Shown: positions 1 to 8,267 of the stretch, piece by piece
Position numbering within the stretch: position 1 is the stretch's first letter
Layout: each line of letters opens with the position of its first letter
Source: Acidobacteriota bacterium
Lineage (GTDB): Bacteria > Acidobacteriota > Terriglobia > Acidiferrales > UBA7541
Direction: 5' to 3'
DNA: 64,000 bases
Assembly: GCA_013289665.1 (NCBI GenBank)
Contig: JABCZN010000007.1
Span: forward strand, 146,708-210,707
Notes under the pieces: generated by a model
The model's input: the letters and a program-made list of their open reading frames with translations, nothing else
Told to the model about the DNA's origin: nothing
Database searches by the model: none
Made by a program: the position numbers and the translations under genes

Positions 1-935
1 GAATTGGCCAGACGAAGCTCGGCGTGTTGCTGTGGAGCGAGTTGCGCGCGCACTTGCTGGGCAATGGCGTAGGCCACCTCACCTTGTAGTTTGAGGACAT
101 CGCCAAGATCGCGGTCGTATGTCTCTGCCCAGAGGTGCTGGTCCGTGGGCGCTTGTATTAGCTGGGCGGTGACCCGCACGCGTTGCCCCGAACGAACCAC
201 CGATCCTTCAACGATGGCCGTCACGTTCAACTCGCGCGCAATTTCCGGCAGGCTCTTTTTCGTGCCTTTGTAAGGCATGACCGAAGTTCGGGAAATCACG
301 CGTAGCGAGCCGATCCCGGCGAGGTCAGTAATCAACTGGTCAGTCATTCCATCCGCGAAGAATTCCTCGGATGGATCGCCGGACAAATTGTCGAGTGGCA
401 GAACCGCGATCGAATCCAAGCGTGGGGCCGCACTTGTATGCCGGGGCATGGTGCGGGCCAGCCAGAAGGCGGTGCCTATGACGAATGCCGCAAGGATCCC
501 CCCAGCCCACATTGCCTGAGATGGCGGGCGCTTCGATTCGGCAGACGCTCGGCGGGGCTCCTCGGGATGCGCCGCAGGAGAAGGAGACACGGCCTCCACG
601 GTCTCAACCGGCGCGATGAACCGGTACCCCCGGCGCGGAAGCGTTTCAATGTATCGCGGCATCTCGGCAGAGTCGCCGAGCACCTCGCGAAGGCGCGCAA
701 TCGCATTGTGAAGACTGTGGTCGAAATCGACGAAGGTATCGGCCGCCCAAATCTGTCTCCGCAGCTCCTCACGCGTGACCACGTCGCCCGCGCCATTTAG
801 CAGCGCGGCCAGGAGCTGCAGCGGTTGACCCTGCAGGCGCAGCCTTACGCCGTGCTTGCGCAGTTCGCCCGCACGGGTATCCAGTTGAAAATCGCCGAAA
901 CGGAATCGCGGGGCGCCTGGTGGAGAGGTAGGCAT
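1..935 (-). CDS. Winged-helix DNA-binding / TolB-like regulator, C-terminus cut by window edge
   Basis: Reading from an ATG at 935, about 311 codons are visible before the gene runs off the left edge. Residues ~10-105 form an OmpR/CadC-type winged helix (TREELRRQIWAAD, then PRRGYRFIAPVE). One membrane helix follows at about 142-160 (MWAGGILAAFVIGTAFWLA), and then a periplasmic TolB-like amino-terminal domain starting IAVLPLDNLSGDP. This is the layout of the large acidobacterial CadC/TolB/TPR one-component regulators, in which the DNA-binding head is cytoplasmic and the sensor and TPR part lie outside the membrane. The TPR part is probably beyond the window edge. The target genes are unknown. 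The closest upstream neighbour is the divergent cupredoxin gene at 1187. Confidence 0.85.
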   Translation of the reverse strand, partial: MPTSPPGAPRFRFGDFQLDTRAGELRKHGVRLRLQGQPLQLLAALLNGAGDVVTREELRRQIWAADTFVDFDHSLHNAIARLREVLGDSAEMPRYIETLPRRGYRFIAPVETVEAVSPSPAAHPEEPRRASAESKRPPSQAMWAGGILAAFVIGTAFWLARTMPRHTSAAPRLDSIAVLPLDNLSGDPSEEFFADGMTDQLITDLAGIGSLRVISRTSVMPYKGTKKSLPEIARELNVTAIVEGSVVRSGQRVRVTAQLIQAPTDQHLWAETYDRDLGDVLKLQGEVAYAIAQQVRAQLAPQQHAELRLAN

Positions 936-1186
936 AGCAGGGCCAAAAGAGTCCGCGAAGCTTACCACATTCCCTTGTTGACCAGCGCAGGGTTTTGGTT
1001 ATGGCGAGAAGGCCTTTTCCTTCAATAGGTTGAGGATGGAGATAACTTTGGGAAGGGATGGGGGTAACAGGGATTGACTCTGTTCCTAGTCGGCAGCGAG
1101 AGTGGCCGTGACATTGTGCTCGCCAAGCAGCGTAGCCAAAACCCAGCGCTGAATTCGCGGGCGGATTGATTAAGGAGAGGAAAACC

Positions 1187-1729
1187 ATGACGAGCCCATT
1201 CGTGAAACTCGGTTTCGCTGTTGCGTGTTTTCTTTTTGTGGGAATGATGGACCATGACAAACCTTCAGTTCCCGCACAGGTGGTGGCTTTAGACGAATGC
1301 GATCCCGCAACCTTTAATGCTGCAAACGCTGCTGGGCCGGGTTTCTGCAAAAACGTGGCGCTTGGAGCGTCCACACAGTTTTCGACGTTATTTACAGAAG
1401 CGCAGGGAGGAAATCCCGATCGGAAATGGGATTTCGAACCCGACACGCTCACAGTCGACGAAGGAACCCCGATTATCGCGGTGGACCAGGGCGGCGAGCC
1501 GCATACCTTCACGGAGGTGGCACAGTTCGGTGGCGGTTTTATCGGAGGGCTCAATGGGCCAAACGAGACGACCGTTCCTGAATGCGCTGGTGGCTTTTCA
1601 AGAGTCGAAGTAGCCAGAACGCGCATCCTGCAGGGCAGCCAACGCCAGGTGACGGGCCTTTCGAAAGGTGAACATCTTTTTCAGTGCTGCATCCATCCCT
1701 GGATGCGCATGAAAGTCGAAGTCAAATAA
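1187..1729 (+). CDS. Exported cupredoxin-like copper protein
   Basis: A 180-residue protein. I chose the ATG at 1187 because AGGAGAGG lies just upstream; a TTG at 1166 is also in frame. A hydrophobic segment at residues 8-20 suggests a signal peptide or anchor. The fold looks like a cupredoxin: H106 in GGEPHTF and a C-terminal FQCCIHPWMRM. C167, H170 and M175 have plastocyanin spacing (C-x2-H-x4-M), although M173 (H-P-W-M) could be the axial ligand instead. A similar C-x2-H-P-W-M core occurs in the protein at 33982. The likely role is periplasmic electron transfer or copper binding. A partner cannot be named from context; copper-type genes follow 1.5 kb downstream on the other strand. Confidence 0.75.
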   Translation: MTSPFVKLGFAVACFLFVGMMDHDKPSVPAQVVALDECDPATFNAANAAGPGFCKNVALGASTQFSTLFTEAQGGNPDRKWDFEPDTLTVDEGTPIIAVDQGGEPHTFTEVAQFGGGFIGGLNGPNETTVPECAGGFSRVEVARTRILQGSQRQVTGLSKGEHLFQCCIHPWMRMKVEVK

Positions 1730-1758
1730 CCTCTTGTCGAACGTGCGCGTTCAGATTG

Positions 1759-1825
1759 TGGCCCCAGCCGTTGTGGCAGCACTTGCGGGTGGCAGATGTC
1801 GTGCTTAGTGCGACGGTTGGGGCCA
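1759..1825. repeat. Long inverted repeat downstream of the cupredoxin gene
   Basis: Arms 1759-1771 (TGGCCCCAGCCGT) and 1813-1825 (ACGGTTGGGGCCA) pair over 13 bp with one G-T position. A nested 5-bp stem, GCACT at 1779-1783 with AGTGC at 1807-1811, lies inside. It starts 30 bases after the cupredoxin stop codon. No T-run follows, so it is not a classical terminator; a 3' stabilising structure or a REP-like element is possible. Confidence 0.5.
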
Positions 1826-2063
1826 TAGGATCAGGTCAAGGGTCCAGAGCACGAGCAAACTGGAAGTTACCGGTTCCTCCGCCGGATTCGTGCGGGGAGG
1901 CACGCTTTTGTTGAACTGGTCCGGCCTCCTTTCCGGTGGTCGGCTACGGGAGGGAACGTCAGGGGAGTCTGGTGTGCTTGGCAAAACATGTCCGTTCGGA
2001 CGGGGGACCCCCCGTCGGGGATGTATTGCGCCGCAGCTTTGTCGTGAATATCATTGGTACCAA
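1826..2063. other. Intergenic stretch with a short GC-rich palindrome
   Basis: With the inverted repeat before it, this forms the 334-base gap between the cupredoxin and the next possible gene. I see no convincing coding sequence. At 1999-2016 there is an 8-bp perfect palindrome, GACGGGGG-AC-CCCCCGTC, whose role is unknown. Confidence 0.4.
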
Positions 2064-2360
2064 ATGTCCGCATCGTCTGCCAGTTTTCCAAAAACAATTT
2101 GGGCACTTCTGTTTGGGCTTGTAGCGGGTTTCGCAGCGATCGTGGTTATCGTTCTCGGATGTATCTTTCTGGGATTAGTCGCCGGATGGGTGTTTGGTTT
2201 TTTGGGTTGGAAGCAATTGGGCGATCAGGCTAGCATAGCCGGACTATCTTCCATCTACTTCACCGTTCCCATCGGTCTTATAGTCGGGTTAATTGTCTGC
2301 TTCAAGGTGTCCACCAACCGTCGGCCGCAACAATCGGCGCCGCCAAATTCTAACTCTTGA
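2064..2360 (+). CDS. Small two-helix membrane protein, function unknown
   Basis: A possible 98-residue protein starting at ATG 2064. It has a hydrophobic stretch at about residues 10-50 (long enough for one long or two short helices, rich in Gly/Val/Leu) and a second at about 68-84. A short polar tail rich in Gln, Pro and Asn follows. I do not recognise the family. There is no clear Shine-Dalgarno upstream, and the frame stays open to 1890, so the true start is uncertain. The amino-acid composition is that of a real membrane protein rather than a random frame. Confidence 0.45.
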   Translation: MSASSASFPKTIWALLFGLVAGFAAIVVIVLGCIFLGLVAGWVFGFLGWKQLGDQASIAGLSSIYFTVPIGLIVGLIVCFKVSTNRRPQQSAPPNSNS

Positions 2361-2508
2361 AGTCGATTCTTGCGCGTAGCCTGTCCGCTGGATAGCGGTT
2401 GGATCGGAGAGATTCTCGAATGTTCCTACCCGTGGCGATTTGCGGGAGCAATCCTCAAGGAGGTTGCGGCTCCAGCCGGATTCCTGTCAGACTGTTGTAG
2501 GAGCATTT

Positions 2509-2718
2509 ATGAACGAAGTAACCAGAAGGATAACGGAAGAGATCCTGGTTCGAGCGAACGAGGCAATTGGGCGCGGTGAAGCCAGAGGTCCAAAGCTTGA
2601 CCAGTGCTGGAAAAGGATCGACAAATTGAACGGCGGAATCGTCGGTCCAAAGTCATGGGAACAGATAAAGAGAATCGCGGAGCGCTCTCTGGCGGATGGG
2701 AAAGAACCGGAAGCTTAG
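2509..2718 (+). CDS. Small hypothetical protein (69 aa)
   Basis: Starts at ATG 2509 with TAGGAGC as a plausible ribosome site. The product is charged and probably helical, with no signal peptide or membrane segment. It contains the pattern RITEEILVRANEAIGRG near the N-terminus and GPKSWEQIKRIAERSLADG near the C-terminus. No family recognised. Neighbours give no functional hint. Confidence 0.4.
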   Translation: MNEVTRRITEEILVRANEAIGRGEARGPKLDQCWKRIDKLNGGIVGPKSWEQIKRIAERSLADGKEPEA

Positions 2719-2770
2719 GATACACCCAGTGACTACGGCCAGTAGCGCCAAAATCCGTTTGACCGGTTGA

Positions 2771-3007
2771 GCTCGCAGCGTTACTCAGGCCTTGCCCCTC
2801 GACTCGGTCGCGGCCTGCGCCTGGTACTCCCGCGCGGTCGCTGCCGGCGACGACCCCAACCTAGATCGCCTCAAAGCTCTTTCTCAGGTCATGACACGCG
2901 AACAACTCGACCAAGCCAATTCTCCAATCTCTGCGCAATCTTTTGCGCTTCGGTCTGACTCCGCTCCTTCCATCCCCGCCGCACGCTACCTTTTCTCCGA
3001 TCACTAA
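2771..3007 (+). pseudogene. Decayed Sel1-repeat fragment
   Basis: Directly after a TGA at 2768-2770 the frame reads through a recognisable last Sel1-like repeat: DSVAACAWYSRAVAAGDDP, followed by L-x2-L-x3-MTREQLDQA. This fits the usual Sel1 tail (A-x2-W-x3-A-x2-G-D ... MT-x2-Q-x3-A). No start codon, signal peptide or earlier repeats are visible, so this appears to be the 3' remnant of a Sel1/TPR-like gene. The following 270 bases (3008-3277) hold no gene that I can support. Confidence 0.45.
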
Positions 3008-3240
3008 CGCAGCGAGTCTGTCGCGAGGCCCACACTTGTACCAGCACGGCGGCAAGGCAAAGTCCGCGGAATTGCAGTCGTTGCCGCGAACCCGTCCGGA
3101 ATAAACAGAATCGGTGGACGAATTGTCGCAGGCGTGGACATTTGGCTACAGGTCGAGGAGCCCCCAGAGCACAGCCAGGAATCATCCCGCAAACTGCGCG
3201 GCGTGGGGCGGCTGTGGCTGTGCCGCAGGACAGATTCGGA

Positions 3241-3260
3241 GGGCCGGGCAAACCCGGCCC
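3241..3260 (-). terminator. GC hairpin downstream of the TolC-like gene
   Basis: A perfect 8-bp stem (GGGCCGGG with CCCGGCCC) and a 4-base loop lie 18 bases beyond the stop codon of the minus-strand TolC-like gene. No U-tract follows on the minus strand, so termination efficiency is uncertain. Confidence 0.4.
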
Positions 3261-3277
3261 AAGTACGGGCTAAGAGA

Positions 3278-4744
3278 TTAGGGGCGCGGCATGGAGTCGG
3301 AGGGCGACATCATGCGGTCGGGGAGAGGAAGGTTGGTTTCGCGGACGGGGCGATCGACTTCACCGGGGCGGGCGGGGGATTCCAAGCCGTCGGTGAGGAG
3401 GAACCCCTCAAGGGCGATGCCGGCGGTCCAAACATTTTCGAGGGCGACGATGTATTCGGCTTGAAGGTCGAAAAGTTTGCGCTGCGATTCTAGGACACGG
3501 GGGTTGGCGGCGAGCATGAGTCCATATTTTTCGACCATCAGGGTGTAGGCCTTTTTTGCGCGTGGGAGCATTTCTTCGCGGTATTCGAGAGCCACGAGTT
3601 TGGCGTTGGCATACTGATCGGCGGCGGTAGCGGCGCGGTCGCGGAGAGTGAGGGAGACGCGCTGCTTTTCGAGATTGGCGCGATCGAGCGAAGCGTTCGC
3701 GGCGGCGATGTTTCCCTGATTGCGATTGAAGATTGGAATTTGCAGGCCGACTTCGGCGATGCCTTCCCAGCCTTTGGCGTGGTTAGCGGTGTCGAGGACT
3801 TCGTTGTTGTATTCCATGCCGCCGCGGAGTTGGAGATCGGGGATGGATTCGCGTTGGGCGCGGACGAGTTCGGCGGAGGCCCGGGCGGCACTGGCGTCGG
3901 CGATGCGGTTGGCGGGAGACCGCGTGGCGATTGTATCGACGGCCTGGTCCTCGTTGAGGTCGGGCCAGTTGTGTTCGAGATCGCCGGAAACGGTGGAGAG
4001 GGGAAGATCGGGGCGGCCGAGAAGCGCCGTGAGGGAGCGCCACTCTTCGCGAAGCGTGTTTTCCTGCATGCGGGCGGAGATGCGAAGGCGTTGGGCGTCC
4101 ACTTCGGAGTCGAGGACTTCAGATTCGTCGGCCTGGCCGGTGTTCGAAAGCTGGCGCTGGGTGTCGGAGAAGCCTTGCTGAATTCTGGCCAGGTCGCGGC
4201 GGACGTCGAGAAGTTCCTGGGCGGCGAGAACGCGGAGGAAAGCGGTCTTCACGGAAGTTTCGACGCGGATTTTCTGTTCCTGGGCTTCGATTTCGGCGAG
4301 TTGCGTTTCTTTGGAGAAGACGTCACGGCTGCGGGCAATTTTTCCGGCAGTGACGATGGTTTGCTGGACGAAGAAGCCTTGCTTGCCGCCGCCTACGGAG
4401 CCGCCGCGAATTTCATCGCCCGTGTAGGCGACGGTGGGATTCGGGTAGAGGCCGGCTTGCTGCTGGCGGGCTTTGGAGGCGCGGATTTCGGCTTCGGCCT
4501 GGTGCAGAGTGGGATTGGATTCGGCGGCGATGCGCTGGGCTGCTTCCAGGGTGAGGAGGGGGGAGCTGGAATTCTCCTGGGCGCGGCCGAGGTGGGGGTA
4601 GACGGGTTGGACGATTGGGATGTTCATGTGGTGGTGGTCCATTTGGTCTTGCGGCATGTTCATGGGTTGTTGCGCTAACGAGGGGAAGAGGGCGGTCGTG
4701 AGCAGGAGTGCTAGAGTGGCGAACTTTTCTGAGACGCGTTGCAT
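3278..4744 (-). CDS. TolC-family outer-membrane efflux channel with Met/His-rich N-terminus
   Basis: A 488-residue protein from the ATG at 4744. The following residues form a signal peptide ending near FPSLAQQ; longer in-frame starts would precede it with no signal logic. Just after the signal comes MNMPQDQMDHHHMN, a Met/His segment typical of copper-handling proteins. Two outer-membrane-efflux repeats follow (SNPTLHQAEAEIRASKARQQQ and, in the second half, ELVRAQRESIPDLQLRGG), with long coiled-coil helices. TolC proteins form trimeric exit channels for RND or ABC pumps. Here the gene follows a multicopper oxidase by 79 bases on the same strand. No RND pump or adaptor accompanies it in the window, so a CusC/CzcC-like copper role is inferred. 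Confidence 0.85.
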   Translation of the reverse strand: MQRVSEKFATLALLLTTALFPSLAQQPMNMPQDQMDHHHMNIPIVQPVYPHLGRAQENSSSPLLTLEAAQRIAAESNPTLHQAEAEIRASKARQQQAGLYPNPTVAYTGDEIRGGSVGGGKQGFFVQQTIVTAGKIARSRDVFSKETQLAEIEAQEQKIRVETSVKTAFLRVLAAQELLDVRRDLARIQQGFSDTQRQLSNTGQADESEVLDSEVDAQRLRISARMQENTLREEWRSLTALLGRPDLPLSTVSGDLEHNWPDLNEDQAVDTIATRSPANRIADASAARASAELVRAQRESIPDLQLRGGMEYNNEVLDTANHAKGWEGIAEVGLQIPIFNRNQGNIAAANASLDRANLEKQRVSLTLRDRAATAADQYANAKLVALEYREEMLPRAKKAYTLMVEKYGLMLAANPRVLESQRKLFDLQAEYIVALENVWTAGIALEGFLLTDGLESPARPGEVDRPVRETNLPLPDRMMSPSDSMPRP

Positions 4745-4823
4745 TTTTGGACTCCGATAGAAAGAAGAAAGATTTAACGCAGAGTTCGCTCGGAACGCAG
4801 AGTGTGCAGAGAAGCAGGAGGAT

Positions 4824-6179
4824 TTAGGAGCCATGGTGGTGCTCCTCGGGTTTGGGGGATTGGGAGTTGCGGATTAGGGATTGGATTTCCTCGTATTTTT
4901 GGTCGGGGAGGACGCGGACCATGGTCATCATGCCCATCATCCCGGCGCTCCAGTTGGCGGGGAGGCCGTGGGTTTCAGGTTTCGTGACTCCTTCGGCATT
5001 GTCCATGGCCATTTCCATGAAGGCGTCTTGCGGGAAGCCGGGGACGGAGTTGGCGTTTCTGGCGATGGGGGAGTGGTGGACATGCTCGACACCGATGGCG
5101 TTGGCAAGAGTCTGCATTTGGCTGAGGGCTTTGGCGTCGCTGGTGCTGGCGGTCTGGATCTGACGGTTGCCGAGCAGGTCCATCATGCTGTTCATCATGT
5201 GATGGGGAAGGTGGCAGTGGATCATCCAGTCGCCGGGATATCTGGCTTCGAACTCGACGACTTTGGCTTGCGCGACGCCAACAAGGACGGTGTTGGTGGG
5301 ATACCAGGTAGATTCAGGAGCGCGGCCGCCTTCGGTGCCGGTGATGACGAACTGGTTGCCGTGGAGGTGGATTGGATGGTGGTCCATGCCGAGATTAACG
5401 AAGCGGAGACGAACGCGGCTGCCGAGTCGCGCGATGAGCGGCGTGGTGGACGGGGCGGAGAGGCCGTTGAAGGTGAGCCAGTTGAATTCCATGGATGCGG
5501 TGTTGGGAACGGTGTTGGACGGGAGGATGGCCCATTCCTGGAGGACGATGGCGTAGTCGTGATCGGTGTGTGGGGCGTAGGCAGATTGCGGATGGGCGAT
5601 GAAAAGGCCGAGGAGGCCGATCATTTCCTGCATGGCGCTGTGGGCGTGATAGAAAAAAGTGCCTTCCTGGTGGACGGTGAATTCGTAGGTGTAGGTTTCG
5701 CCTGGAGCGATGGGTTTCTGGCTGATGAAGGGGACGCCATCCTGTTCGATGGGGACTTCGAGACCGTGCCAGTGCATGGAAGTGCTTTCGGGTAAGGCAT
5801 TTTCGACGACGATGCGGACGCGGTCGCCCTGCGTGACCTGGATGGTGGGGCCGGGGCAGGAGCCGTTGTATCCCCAGGCGTCGATGGTTTTGAAGGGAGC
5901 GATTTTGCGCTTCACGGGTTCGGCGCGGAGGCGGAAGACTTTTATGGGGCCGTCGAGAGTGAAAGGGAGATCGGGGACGTCGGGAGTAATGACGGGGACG
6001 TGGGGACGAGCGTGGGAAGGCGCGGACTTGGTTTTTGTCGCGGCGTAATGGTGGGGAGGATTTTGATCATTGGGTGGGGTGCTTGCTGTTTGGGTGGCGT
6101 CGAGGCGACCGCTTAGACCGAAGAGGCCGGCGGCGAAGACGGCGGCCTCTTGAAAAAAATTCCTGCGAGAGCTGCTCAT
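4824..6179 (-). CDS. Two-domain multicopper oxidase, Tat-exported
   Basis: A 451-residue protein from ATG 6179, with GGAGG upstream. The N-terminus SSRRNFFQEAAVFAAG is a Tat signal, as expected for a cofactor-loaded periplasmic oxidase. All four copper motifs are visible: H136-W-H138, H178-A-H180, H268-x2-H271-L-H273 and H321-C-H323-x3-H327-x4-M332. Only about 88 residues separate the second and third motifs, so the protein has two cupredoxin domains with the type-1 copper in the second (small-laccase-like layout), not the three-domain CueO/CopA form. A Met-rich tail ends in EEHHHGS. It likely oxidises Cu(I) or phenols. It lies between the small Cys/His protein and the TolC-like gene in an apparent copper operon. 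Confidence 0.9.
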   Translation of the reverse strand: MSSSRRNFFQEAAVFAAGLFGLSGRLDATQTASTPPNDQNPPHHYAATKTKSAPSHARPHVPVITPDVPDLPFTLDGPIKVFRLRAEPVKRKIAPFKTIDAWGYNGSCPGPTIQVTQGDRVRIVVENALPESTSMHWHGLEVPIEQDGVPFISQKPIAPGETYTYEFTVHQEGTFFYHAHSAMQEMIGLLGLFIAHPQSAYAPHTDHDYAIVLQEWAILPSNTVPNTASMEFNWLTFNGLSAPSTTPLIARLGSRVRLRFVNLGMDHHPIHLHGNQFVITGTEGGRAPESTWYPTNTVLVGVAQAKVVEFEARYPGDWMIHCHLPHHMMNSMMDLLGNRQIQTASTSDAKALSQMQTLANAIGVEHVHHSPIARNANSVPGFPQDAFMEMAMDNAEGVTKPETHGLPANWSAGMMGMMTMVRVLPDQKYEEIQSLIRNSQSPKPEEHHHGS

Positions 6180-6295
6180 GGAATCCTCCGGGTAAATGGC
6201 CAGAACTGTTTGGATGTTTGTGAGACAAGGCCTGGCCATTGTTGGCCTTGTGCAAATTCCAATCGGGAGAAAGGGGAACGCTTAGGAAGAGCGAA

Positions 6296-6718
6296 TCAGA
6301 GACGGAGAGGTGCGTTTAAAAGGACCGAGCCGGAATCGCCGGGAGAGGAATCTCGGATGGGGATTCGAACCGCATTTAGATCGTCGACTGGCGGGAAGGA
6401 AGGAACATTCTGAGTTGCGGAGAGCCGGGAAGAACCGTAACTGGAAGCCGCGGGGAGCAAACGTTGTTGCTGCGAGCGGAGAAGGGTCAGGAACGAATCG
6501 GTTGGTACGCAGGAGAGCGCAGGAGTGGGTGCGAGTGTGCGGAAACCATGGGACTCGGCGGAATGATGGTGACAGCCTGGGGCCGAGTTTTGATGCGAGT
6601 TCACTTGGAAGCAGGAAAACAGGGTGCAGCGTGTAGTGCACAGAGGGACGGCCAGAAGGCAGAGCACAAGGACCAGGGAACCGAACCGAGCGAATTCGCG
6701 ATGTGCACGACCGAACAC
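6296..6718 (-). CDS. Small exported Cys/His protein upstream of the multicopper oxidase
   Basis: A 140-residue protein from a GTG at 6718; no early ATG exists. Residues 14-30 are a hydrophobic signal or anchor (SLVLVLCLLAVPLC), followed by several cysteines and PGCHHHSAESHG, a plausible metal-binding patch. The rest is low-complexity Ser/Pro. The gene is the first of three codirectional genes (this gene, oxidase, TolC channel) with a 116-base gap. I do not recognise a named family; the Cys/His patch and position suggest copper binding. The start codon and exact length are uncertain. Confidence 0.55.
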   Translation of the reverse strand: MFGRAHREFARFGSLVLVLCLLAVPLCTTRCTLFSCFQVNSHQNSAPGCHHHSAESHGFRTLAPTPALSCVPTDSFLTLLRSQQQRLLPAASSYGSSRLSATQNVPSFPPVDDLNAVRIPIRDSSPGDSGSVLLNAPLRL

Positions 6719-6754
6719 CGTTCTATTGTACGCGTACCCAGGTTGAAGTTGAGG

Positions 6755-7636
6755 TCAAAATTTGTTGCGAAAGAGAGCGTGATTGATATCGGGCCAAAAT
6801 TCCTTGGCGATGTTGCTGGCGGCGTCCTGAACCATTTGGCTGAGCCAGCGCTGGTAGGTCTTCACCCACACGTTGGTATCCGCGGAATAGTAGGAATTGC
6901 TAATGCCCGAGGCTGCTCCGGCGCCGACGAACTCGGAAAGATTGAACGTGCTGTCACCCGAATCCTTTCTGGTGATAAGCAGACGGCTTACGGCATAGCC
7001 GGTGCGTTTGAAGAATCCCCCCTTGCCGAGTGTGTAGTAGCGCGGGTCTTCCTTCGTCAAGGTGGGGACGACCGCTTCCACCATGTAATTCTCGATAGTC
7101 CCGTCGGCGAAGGTGTGCGCAAAGTAGTTTCCGTAGCCGGAAGCGCCTTGACCAAAGGACGGCTCAGACTTTCCGGCCATAGAGACACCGGCGAGCATAC
7201 CCTCGTAAATGAAGCTGGAGTAATCGAAGCTATCCTGAGTAGCCAACCAGAATTTTTCCTTGAAACTCTGAGGCGGCAAATAAGTGTTAGCGCTGACGGA
7301 ACGGTAATTGGGGATGATCCACAGGATGCGCTTGGTCTGCTGGACGGAGTCATCGGGATCAACTTTGGGATGAGGGGAATCCACCTTCGCTGCATTGCGG
7401 TCCGTGGTGGCGGAAGAGCCGGACGAAGTCTTGGATTGGGAGGGATCCTGGGGGCCGGCCGATGCCTCCGGGCCGGGGGAGGATGGGGCCTGACCGTATT
7501 CGGAGTCGTCCATTCCGGCGTTTTCCTGGACGGCTGGATTGGACTGCAGTTCCTGGGCGAAGAGATGTGGGCCGAAGCCCACCCTGGCTGTCAGAAAAAC
7601 AGCGATAAGAAATCTCATAAAAGATCGGCGTGACAC
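6755..7636 (-). CDS. Conserved exported protein, function unknown
   Basis: A 293-residue protein with an N-terminal signal peptide (cleavage near HLFAQ) and a disordered Ser/Pro/Asp linker to about residue 95. A conserved C-terminal domain follows: KRILWIIPNYRSVSAN, then DSFDYSSF, PRYYTLGKGGFFKRTGYA and EFWPDINHALF. I recognise this as a family common in Acidobacteriota but without assigned function. The aromatic/Gly pattern would suit an outer-membrane or periplasmic protein. It may start at 7636 or at a second Met at 7618. It is codirectional with the copper cluster but probably independent. Confidence 0.75.
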   Translation of the reverse strand: MSRRSFMRFLIAVFLTARVGFGPHLFAQELQSNPAVQENAGMDDSEYGQAPSSPGPEASAGPQDPSQSKTSSGSSATTDRNAAKVDSPHPKVDPDDSVQQTKRILWIIPNYRSVSANTYLPPQSFKEKFWLATQDSFDYSSFIYEGMLAGVSMAGKSEPSFGQGASGYGNYFAHTFADGTIENYMVEAVVPTLTKEDPRYYTLGKGGFFKRTGYAVSRLLITRKDSGDSTFNLSEFVGAGAASGISNSYYSADTNVWVKTYQRWLSQMVQDAASNIAKEFWPDINHALFRNKF

Positions 7637-7860
7637 TATCCCCCCAATTGGCTCAAAATTGACGATGGCGCGGCGGCCTAGAACGGCAAGCTTTTTTGCT
7701 GCGAACCGGCCCGCAACTGGAAAGTATTGGATTCATGAACAAGGCTTCGGGATGCATCGCTTCAGAGATTGGAAGATAGGGGACCCCAGGCCCTCCGCGA
7801 GGGGTTAGCCGTTGACTCCGGAGGGGGACGGAAATAGTATCGGCCATCGAGGAGTGTCCC

Positions 7861-8223
7861 ATGATTCTCGATGTGCAGAAGAAACAGGCGACGCCAGAGA
7901 TCGTAGTTTTGGAATTACACGGGCGATTGTTGATGGGAAACGACAGCCGCCAGGTGGAGTGGTCGATTGCCGAGCTGCTGAAGGAAGGGGCGAAGAAAGT
8001 CGTGGTGGATTTGCGGGAGTTGGATGCGATTGACAGCACGGGAGTGGGGATTCTGGTGATGTGCAACGCGAAGCTGCAGAAAGCTGGCGGAGTGATGAGG
8101 ATTGTATCGAGCGACGGGATTGTGGAGAGCACGCTGCAGATGACGCATGTGGACCGGATTGTGAAGTTTTTCGAGACGGTGGAAGCGGCGAGCGAGAAGT
8201 TTGAGGCGGCGGCGGGGGGATAA
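7861..8223 (+). CDS. STAS-domain anti-sigma-factor antagonist
   Basis: A 120-residue single-domain protein. The ATG at 7861 follows GAGGAG. It shows the SpoIIAA/RsbV pattern: VVLELHGRLLMG at the first strand, VVVDLRELDAIDSTGVGIL around the helix that carries the regulatory Ser, and a final amphipathic helix. Such proteins bind anti-sigma kinases when unphosphorylated. The candidate phosphoacceptor is the Ser of DSTG. No RsbW-like kinase or PP2C phosphatase is encoded in the window, so the partner must be elsewhere. It converges with a second STAS gene, 44 bases apart. Confidence 0.85.
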   Translation: MILDVQKKQATPEIVVLELHGRLLMGNDSRQVEWSIAELLKEGAKKVVVDLRELDAIDSTGVGILVMCNAKLQKAGGVMRIVSSDGIVESTLQMTHVDRIVKFFETVEAASEKFEAAAGG

Positions 8224-8267
8224 TGAGCGGTGAACGATCCGTTGGGAGATGGAATTGCGGACAGTTT

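Noticed and set aside
3278-4744. RND efflux pump locus
   Set aside because: Only the TolC-like channel is present; no adaptor or inner-membrane pump gene accompanies it.
6350-6375. tRNA-like T-loop sequence GTTCGAATCCCC on the minus strand
   Set aside because: No matching acceptor, D or anticodon arms upstream; it lies in a good protein-coding frame.
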